Assembly: GCF_021134715.1 (NCBI RefSeq)
Contig: NC_060018.1
Span: forward strand, 4,357,501-4,421,500
Length of the DNA stretch: 64,000 nucleotides
Source: Daphnia pulex
Lineage: Eukaryota; Arthropoda; Branchiopoda; Diplostraca; Daphniidae
Direction: 5' to 3'
Shown: piece after piece, positions 56,701 through 64,000 of the stretch
Numbering within the stretch: the stretch's first letter is position 1
Layout: each line of letters begins with the position of its first letter
Made by a program: the position numbers and the translations under genes
Notes under the pieces: generated by a model
The model's database searches: none
The model's input: the letters and a program-made list of their open reading frames with translations, nothing else
What the model was told of the DNA's origin: nothing

Positions 56701-59700
56701 TCGTGCATATTCATCAAATCTATTCACGAGGACCATTGGTTTTTTGCAGCCCGCCAGCCAAAATTAAGTTCCAACGCAGATCAAACGTCCCGCCGTGGGA
56801 TAATAAAAAAAATTGACAAAATGTTAAAAGTTAATTGAATGACAAATTTCGACGGGGAAAAAATTTAAATTCTTTTTTTCCTGGGCGTAATAAGAGGCGA
56901 TTCGTACCAACCAGCGATCGAAAGGGGGGCAATTTATTCGAGGATTATTGTTCTCTATACACAACAACGTCTCCGCCAACTGTGTTCAATTTGGCGAGAT
57001 TTCCCCTCGAGAGAAAACTCAAAAGTTCAAGTTAATGAAGCGTATTACCTTCTTTGCTCTACAGATTTCACTGAGGCAGAGACCAAAATAAAAAAGGGGA
57101 GCCAACAGTATATACCAGAGAGATCGTCCTATAGCACGTATTCTGTATTCCTCGTAGTGGTGATATCATTACGCACAAGCAACGCAACGAAGCTCAGAAA
57201 AAAGGGGGAAGAAAAAAAATAGACGCGCATCCGCCTGGTTGCACACTTCCGCCGTAAATTCCAGCGGGCGAGACTAGACTCCTCTGCGTATATATACTAG
57301 ATATACTAGACTGCATATACTATTCATTATCAGGAGAGAGAGAGAGAGAGTAAGAGCTGGGGCGACGTGACCGGGCCAACCGTCACGAGGCGGAGACTGT
57401 GGGGACGTTTAGACAGCCCGCACGAATAAGAATCGAAATGAGAGAGAAAGGCGAGCCCGGGCATTACAAATGGAGAGCTAGCGGACAGCGTTCCGCAAGT
57501 CGACAGCAGTCAACGACAACAACAACAAAAAAAAAAGAGCTATATACAAGAAAGTGGTGCTGAGTAGGAGGATTACTGTGTTGTGAAACGCATCCTCTAT
57601 GCACTCCGGTAGATCAAGATTCGCCGGGATAAGAACCACAAAACGGCGGCGAGTGCGCAGCCAGAGTAACGTCTCATCACCGTCAGCAGTTGTACCAAGA
57701 GTACTATATCTAACCAAAGTAACGTCAATCTTAATCCAGTTAGCCTATAAATTGTTAACAGCACATCCGCAATGTTCGGCAGCCAACCCCCCGAACTGCC
57801 GTAAAAATAAAACAATAAAACCATTGAGGGACATTCGCGAAATTTTAGCGTAATTTGATGATGGGCGCATATCAGATCCAAGGCCAACCCGTCCATGAAC
57901 AAATCAAACAAATAAAAATGAGAAACCAGCTGATAACAAAACAAAAAATAGCAAATTAATTTTGATAATGTCCGCAAGCGACACGCAAGGATTATTTATT
58001 GACACGGACTAGTTTTTCTTTTTTCTTTTCTTCTGATCCTCAAACATAGTTATCTGTCTGTCGAGAAGAAAAAAAAGGCCAAGGTTTTTACTGTGGCCCT
58101 GTGTGTGTGGTTGGTGGAAAAACACCCGGACCGTGGCGCGATGCTCCCGCCCTCTTCAATCAATTGATAGGGCGTGGGGAGGGGGTTCCGTTGCGGTCGC
58201 CGACGCAATAAATATATTTATACTGTATAAAGGCTACATACTTGATGTTGTATATATACCTTGACGCAGTCCTAATCGCAGGGTAGTGGCGCTATATAGC
58301 TGTGGGGGCATTCGGAATTTTCTGTGCCACATTTACTGTATGTGTACACTACACTACACCTCATAGTATATATAGCACTCGGGGGGTCAGGGCGTGGAGA
58401 GTGTGTGGGACTCAACCGCCCACATATTCACCCCTCAAGATCCATTTATTTTTATTCGATCCGCTTGATTATTCGTGCCCGTGGATGTACGCCAAACATC
58501 CAATATACTTCTACCTAGTCCCCCGCTGGCTTGTTACCATCTGATGTCATGCAACACGCTAGCCGGTCGTTGAGGGGATACTGCCCCCATGTAAACCCAG
58601 GGAGAAAAAAGGGAGAAAAACAAAAAGAAAAAACCGGGAATATTTGAATGTGAGCACGCTGCTAGGAATTACAGTCACCGGAATAGATCCCCCTCCTTTT
58701 TTTGCTTTTAGATTGGTGCCGGACAGGAGCCGGCCAGTCCACCCACTCACAAACAAGGGATAGCGTGTCAAGCTGGTCGTCGAAATTACAATATACCTCA
58801 GACTGGATGTGGATCGTTGTAAAATGTACGTAACATGTCACATTAGTGGACAGCGCATAAGGATCGTAATGCGTAGATAAGGAAAAGCTGCTTTGACATT
58901 CGCTTCCCAGTCAAAACACAGAGGCTCTCTAGTCCCCCCCCCCTCCCAAACCATCTAAGGGTATTATTAGCAAACATAGTCGAGGTAATACCCGTCACTC
59001 AGAGACACAAACAGATTAGAAACAAAATCGAAATTCCCCTGGATTTTACAAGACCCTGATTGAAGCTATTGGCCTGCAGTGCGGGGTGTATAATGAGCGC
59101 AGCAGTCAATCCATTTAGACTCACGTCGAGACAAGTGGACCATATAAGAAAATAAATGACTTAAAGTCCAACGATCGCGGGTGGATTCTCGCCGTGACTT
59201 GATTCACAGTCAAAGTTGCATAAGAAAAAAAGCAATGCAGAGGAATGTTGTGTGCGACCGGTTATACGACGAGTCTCTTTTTATTGCTGCGAAATTGGGC
59301 AACGGGCGAGGCCAGCTGGTGCTGCGTTCATCGACTATACCAAGCCAACGGGGCGTGGGCTCTATAAATATCTTAAGGTCCCCCCGGCCATATATCTAGC
59401 TCAGTCCCGACACCTTGACATTTGATGAAAGTGTTATCTAAAGTTATTCACCGGTGCACGGGTGGTAGTGGTGGTAAGGCAACCCGAATTGACTAGGAGG
59501 GCAGCATCGATATGTAGTATACAAACCTCACTCAATTCTTACACGGTATAACATCATCTGTATTCCATTTGCTTCTTCCGCTCCCAAGGCCAGACATTGT
59601 CTGGTTCACTAATAACTCGCCTTGGTTCATTCTCTATGCGTCAACCGGTCCGTCTATTCTTTCCTAGAGTCCTTCTTTTATTTCTTTTCCCTTTTTCCGA

Positions 59701-62700
59701 AGAATGCTGATGACGGACACGGCAGTCATAACCGGGCAGCCGTAAAAGGGCACGACAGAAATATAAATCAGACGCTAATAAAGAGGCAAAGAGACAAAAA
59801 GGGGAAATGTGACATCAGCAGCAGCAGCAGCAGAGGCTTGGTCACTGCCATCCATCCATTTGTCAAAACATGGGGATGCTGGTTGTACACATGAGATGGC
59901 CAGTCCAGCGTAAAACACGGCCACCCTCTCCACAACCAAACAAAACGATGACATCTTTTTTTCCCTGTCGTGTTTGTTGCTCTTCCACCAGACATCCGAA
60001 CAAGAAGCGGAACGTTCAATACTACTACTGCATCATCTTTTATTTCGGTGGGAAGGACCATTCACGCTTTAGTTATCGACTACACACTAAACTCGGCTAG
60101 TAAACTAATAGCTGATGTACTTGTCAACCCAAAGAAAGAAAGAGAGACAAAAAAAAAGACCGCCTGTGTGTAATAATAAGTGCGTGGCACGCGCCCAGAT
60201 GAGTCCATTGGGGGCAGCGACTCCCAAAGAATGGGAGCTCGCCCCAACCAGTCAAAGAAATAGAATCAACCCCTCTATATACCGAAAAAAATAAAAATAA
60301 GCTAAAGAAAATTTGGGGCTGGATGTAGTAAAAAACACAAAAAAATAAGAAGATCTCGTGTGACATCAAAGTCGCGGTGCACTTTGTCGAGAGCAGAGGG
60401 GGGAAAGCAAATAAATAAAAAGAGTGCCCCCACGTATAGAAGGTAGAAAGCGATCGAGTGACCAAAGAGAATGACCGAAGAGTAGTACCGACTCATGTAT
60501 AGTGTAGAAGAAGAAGCTAAAAAGAAAAAAAAACTACCAAGAGAGAGAAGGTACTACGATGGCTGTGTTTTTCCTCTCGTGTCTCTCCACACTAACACGG
60601 TCGCCAATTCTCAGAGGAGTCATCTAATTCCCCTCCACAGTCTACACACGAACCCCGACGAAGAATCTAGCGCAGGAAAAAGAAGCAGCCCCCCACCACC
60701 ACCACCACTAAATCAGTACAATCAAGAAACAATAAATGTAGTACGTACTATAAACACGGCGCAGAGAGTAATACATGTATAGAGTTACTTCCCGCTGGAT
60801 ATAATGTATCTGCACAAGCATCAAATGACCCATGCAGTCTATATATGGTGTAGTCTATGCTATCAAAATATTGCGTGGAGAGGGAAACAAAAAAATAATA
60901 ATAATAACACAGTCGACTGGGCTTTTGACTTGATTCCAGGGCGCCATTTTTATAGGACGCATTGGTCATTACAAGGCAAAACAAGAAAATCATAAAAGCG
61001 AAAAAGAAAGAAAAAGGGCCAGCCAAAAAAGATCAAGTCGAGAAAATTTGCTGTTGGTTCGTGAGTTAATGATACGAGCAAATAAAAATGTAGAGCCATT
61101 CCGATCGTGTGCTGCGGTCGCCAAAAAAACGAAGGAGAAAAAGTCCATTAAACACACACACACGATGATAATGTCGCTCTGACGACCTCGTGATTTCTAT
61201 GACAACACACGGCCGGGAGCTGGATTGCTGATGATGCACGCAGTTAACGATTCTACGACTTTTAACGCAATCAAAAAAGGAAAAGAACAAAAAAACGAGT
61301 TATACGACGGAGGGGTCCTATAAAATGCCACACCAATGTGTATATAGCCAGCGAAGACGATTGGTTCCTCAAATAAAACATTCCAGCCATCAAATTAATA
61401 ATAAAACATAACCCGCAAAAAAACAAAAAAGTGCGGAATATTTCAGCATAATAATGTATAGGGAACGACGACGCCGCCGCATTGATCGATAATTCAGCGC
61501 ACTGTCATGTCGTGTCATGTCGCCCCCCCCCCCCCCCCTCTCCGCCGGAGTATATTAGATGTGCAGTTCTGCCTGCCTTAGCCCAACTGGATTGTGGTGA
61601 GGACGAGCAGCAGTCTACATGCAGGCAGCAGCAGCAGCTAAAGCGTATACAGCACATACGTATATACTTGTGTGTGCATTATTGGCGACCCGTAGCACTT
61701 TCGTGACTAATGACGTTGCGTTTGAATTTCCTGATGACTTGGTCTTCTACTCGGCGCCGTCAGTTATTTCAGACTTGAAAATTACACAAGTTCATTCGTG
61801 GGCGAATTTTCTATAATGGCAACCGCAGCCCGCCCATTGCCTGAATGTCAAAACAAACCGCCAAAGAAAATCGCTGCACGCTAAATATCTGCTCCCGAAA
61901 ACTCCATCATTATCGCCAGATTATATTGGAAACCAAATAGTAGACTTCGTCATCAATCTCTGCGAGCCCAGAATTTGTAGACAGCCCAGCAGCAGCAGCA
62001 GCGGGGAGTGGAGAAGGGCATTCATTACAGTTCATTAGCAGTCGCAATACGCGAAATGTATCCACAGCAGCAATTAAATGCCGACTTATTCGGCGTAGAG
62101 CAAAGGCGAGTTAAATAAACCTAAAGCAACAAACAATGCGGCTAAGAGTTTCAAAAAGAAAAAGCCATGATCAGCTCTTTTTTGCGTTTAATCCTCTTTG
62201 CAATTCCACTTGAAAATCTTTGGCCCATTGTTTCTTGTTTCATTCATCCCGGGCAGATCTCTCTCTCTCTTTATACCGGTGCAGGAAAAAAAGGGGAAAG
62301 CTAATAAAAAAATTAGCATAGAATAACGAAAGCGAATCGCCGAAATGAAATTCCCAAAATACGTAGGAGAAAATCCGGCTGGGATAGGAGAAAATACAAA
62401 AGAAATGAATGGGGCTTTTCATGTCGGCTCTTTTTTTTTCAATGACCTTTGTGTGGGACTACCCCCACGCGTTATGTAAACGAGCCTGTGTGACACACAC
62501 ACACAAAGATCAGCTCGAAAGGGAGTATATAGCTCTCTCTCTCTGCACTGCGCCCCGCTTCGTGTTTTGACTACGACACAGCTGTTCGGGGTTGCGGCTT
62601 TACCCAACCACTTACACACGTCACTACCAAGACAAACGCTGGGCCGCCGGCTCCTTTTCGGCTACATACGGCCGGCTGAAACGCCAACAATCAGCTCGAG

Positions 62701-63601
62701 TCGTTCCAGTGTGTATACGTTTTCCATCAACTCGACTTGGCACTATAGTTTTCCGACGGTGTTATCACAGGGTCTCGTCGGGAGAATCCATTAAGGTTAT
62801 AAACCTAATGCATTCCTACGCGGTTGGCCTAACGCATAATACAACACAACACGGGGGGGGGGGAGGCGCTCAACTCATCTCGTTTGCCTACAGTATTGAT
62901 GCACTTAATATCCGTGACTCGCGTTCGTCCCTCACTCTTTCAAAACAAAAAAGAAAAGAGAATCCAAGACACTGATCAAACAGTTTTTTTCTTGTTTGTT
63001 TCTTTTCTTTTAAATTCCGTCAGTCGTTTTGTTGATTCTGGCGTCGTGTCGGCGTGGCAAAAATAAAAAGAGAATTTGAGTCTGCCACGGGAGGACTACT
63101 GGGAATTTCTGAAAAACTAGATGAAGAGCTGCTGCAGATGGAACAAAATGAAAGTGGAACAAGTCAATAAAAGAGAGAAATCTAAACAAGTCTAAAGAGA
63201 AAATGTCCGTCAACAATATAGAGCCAGCTGGGAAAATGGATTTCTTTATACACACCCTGATTAACCGTTCGCGGCTTTTTTTTCCTATTTTCACCTTGGC
63301 TTTGATGCGCCTTTCAAACTTGTTAACAGAATTCCATTGACAAAATCGACAAGATTGATATGCGTACTTTAGTGATCCGCGTTACCATGTCAACAGCTGA
63401 ACGTTATTTATACACGTCACCCCATCAAACAACCCCCCACAAAAAAGGGGGTAAGAAATTGCAAAAGAGGAGGCGCTTACCTGATTGGCTGGAGTTGGCC
63501 CTCGCAATGCTGAAAAATACGAGTAGGAGTCCTGAATAGAGCATGAAAGTTGCGGCCGGATGGCGGAATAAGATCATTCTCCTAACGTAGCAGTGCATCA
63601 T
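44712..63601 (-). CDS. Dpr-family two-Ig cell-surface recognition protein
   Basis: Seven exons: 63601-63481, 50809-50520, 50399-50357, 50213-50053, 47621-47487, 46032-45819, 44857-44712; 369 residues. A signal peptide (hydrophobic core MLYSGLLLVFFSIARA) is followed by a linker rich in Gln, Asp and Ala (residues 41-110). Ig1 spans about 113-223 (C128, W140, D198, C204), with the Dpr hallmarks VSWARRRDWHILTSG and TADERFQ. Ig2 spans about 224-320 (C246, W260, C305; YVFWFHNDMLLNY, SDTGNYTC). The last exon ends in a hydrophobic tail (LTLAHLLAALHLCLALIHV), as expected for a GPI signal or a membrane anchor. Dpr proteins pair with DIP proteins in arthropod synaptic wiring. Ig1 carries an extra loop, HEQSLRPTLHQPNLTE, between the E and F strand region. 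The exact Dpr paralogue is not assigned. Confidence 0.93.
44858..50356 (-). other. Introns of the dpr gene, 3' half
   Basis: Between exons 3 and 7 the introns hold no further coding exons that I can see (exons 4-6 at 50053-50213, 47487-47621 and 45819-46032 excepted). They contain CT/GA tracts, a GCC-rich stretch at 47316-47340 and a 16-base C run at 49691-49706. Confidence 0.5.
49691..49706. repeat. 16-base C homopolymer
   Basis: Plus strand C16, so G16 in the dpr pre-mRNA sense strand. A second run of the same length lies at 61523-61538. Confidence 0.9.
51425..51446. repeat. (AAT)7 microsatellite
   Basis: Seven uninterrupted AAT units in dpr intron 1. Confidence 0.9.
61523..61538. repeat. 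16-base C homopolymer
   Basis: Plus strand C16 in dpr intron 1; same length as the run at 49691-49706. Confidence 0.9.
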
Positions 63602-64000
63602 TTCAGTCTGCAGTTCACGTCTGGTTTTGTCCACTGTCGCACTCTGGACGATAAATTATTCGCCGGCCTTATTTGGATGATGTACACCCACGTATAATCA
63701 ACAAGAGCAACAACACACACAAAAAAAAGGGGGTGGAACCGCAGCACACAGCTAACTCGGCCGGCGTTGAGTATTTTGTCACAAGTCGGCCAGCTGCAAA
63801 TAAATCCTCCTGCCAAATCACAAAGGAGAAATTATGTGTTAAATAAACAAGTTATTTTTCGCCAGCGACAAGTCGCACAATAAATCACGTGACACGACTT
63901 GCACAAACAGCCAGCCAGGCACTTTCTCTGGCTCTATACAAAATGAGACAAGTTGGGGGGGTCAGAGATTTTATACTATAACAGACTAGGGTCGTCAAAA
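63602..64000 (-). promoter_or_regulatory. dpr 5' UTR and promoter region (partial)
   Basis: Sequence upstream of the dpr start codon to the window edge. There is an in-frame alternative reading upstream (GTG start) but ATG at 63599-63601 is the first ATG before the signal peptide; a second ATG follows at once. No TATA box was identified. Confidence 0.4.

Larger units (their letters stand above)
50810..63480 (-). other. Intron 1 of the dpr gene, 12.7 kb
   Basis: This single intron separates the signal-peptide exon from the Ig-coding exons. It holds many microsatellites (AAT repeats at 51425-51446, GA tracts near 56123-56140 and 57332-57351, GT near 55757, C16 at 61523-61538). The open frames inside it (for example 51756-52301 and 56027-56554) show no domain, so I read them as chance. 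Enhancers are likely but cannot be identified from one sequence. Confidence 0.6.

Noticed and set aside
1-64000. tRNA, rRNA or transposase genes
   Set aside because: I looked for cloverleaf-like boxes, rRNA-like sequence and reverse transcriptase or transposase motifs and saw none that I could support by eye; a tool search could still find short or decayed ones.

Overview
The window is nuclear DNA from an animal, most likely an arthropod and best matched by a cladoceran crustacean such as Daphnia. The evidence is short introns (many 60-80 nt), GT-AG splice sites, AATAAA signals, and arthropod-type genes: a Dpr cell-surface Ig protein, an insect-type lipocalin and arrays of secreted Tyr/Pro-rich repeat proteins. 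Nothing bacterial was seen. I built the gene models by hand from splice sites and frame continuity. All exon sets given for the seven full genes with complete models sum to a multiple of three.

Layout. (1) 1-2.5 kb: a short terminal-exon fragment, a fold-back pair of 15-bp repeats, and a complete 4-exon lipocalin gene (+). (2) 2.77-16.66 kb: a large, roughly palindromic cluster. The left arm carries plus-strand copies and the right arm carries minus-strand copies of one gene family of Tyr/Thr/Pro-rich secreted repeat proteins. Most copies are broken by frameshifts, stops or lost start codons. They share one promoter block (GATA-like TTATCA, CAGGTA, TATA box) and one unusual design: the start codon sits at the very end of exon 1 as ATGG, directly before the splice donor. 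Between the arms lies a 2.2-kb satellite made of 146 identical 15-bp units. (3) 18.8-25.4 kb: a compact housekeeping block. It holds an LRR plus ADP-ribosylglycohydrolase-like fusion gene (-), head to head with mitochondrial GTPase MTG1 (+), which converges on a cytosolic carboxypeptidase 6/AGBL4-like gene (-). (4) 27.3-29.7 kb: a secreted frizzled-related protein (-). (5) 35-36 kb: an unrecognised open frame. (6) 36.3-39.1 kb: a Brambleberry/KAR5/GEX1-type nuclear fusion gene (-), head to head with the ribosome-associated small protein TMA7 (+). (7) 44.7-63.6 kb: one 7-exon dpr-family gene (-) whose first intron is 12.7 kb. Almost all of the last 20 kb is its introns.

Main points of interest. 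The palindromic, co-regulated array of secreted repeat proteins around a perfectly uniform satellite is the strongest candidate for an undescribed system. Two neighbouring enzymes look as if they have lost catalytic residues. The ARH domain of the LRR fusion lacks the usual metal-binding and NGAVMR-type motifs, and the AGBL4-like peptidase keeps its zinc ligands but has Phe where the catalytic Glu is expected. The genes are mostly unrelated in function, so apart from the array and the two head-to-head pairs the neighbourhood gives no pathway information.
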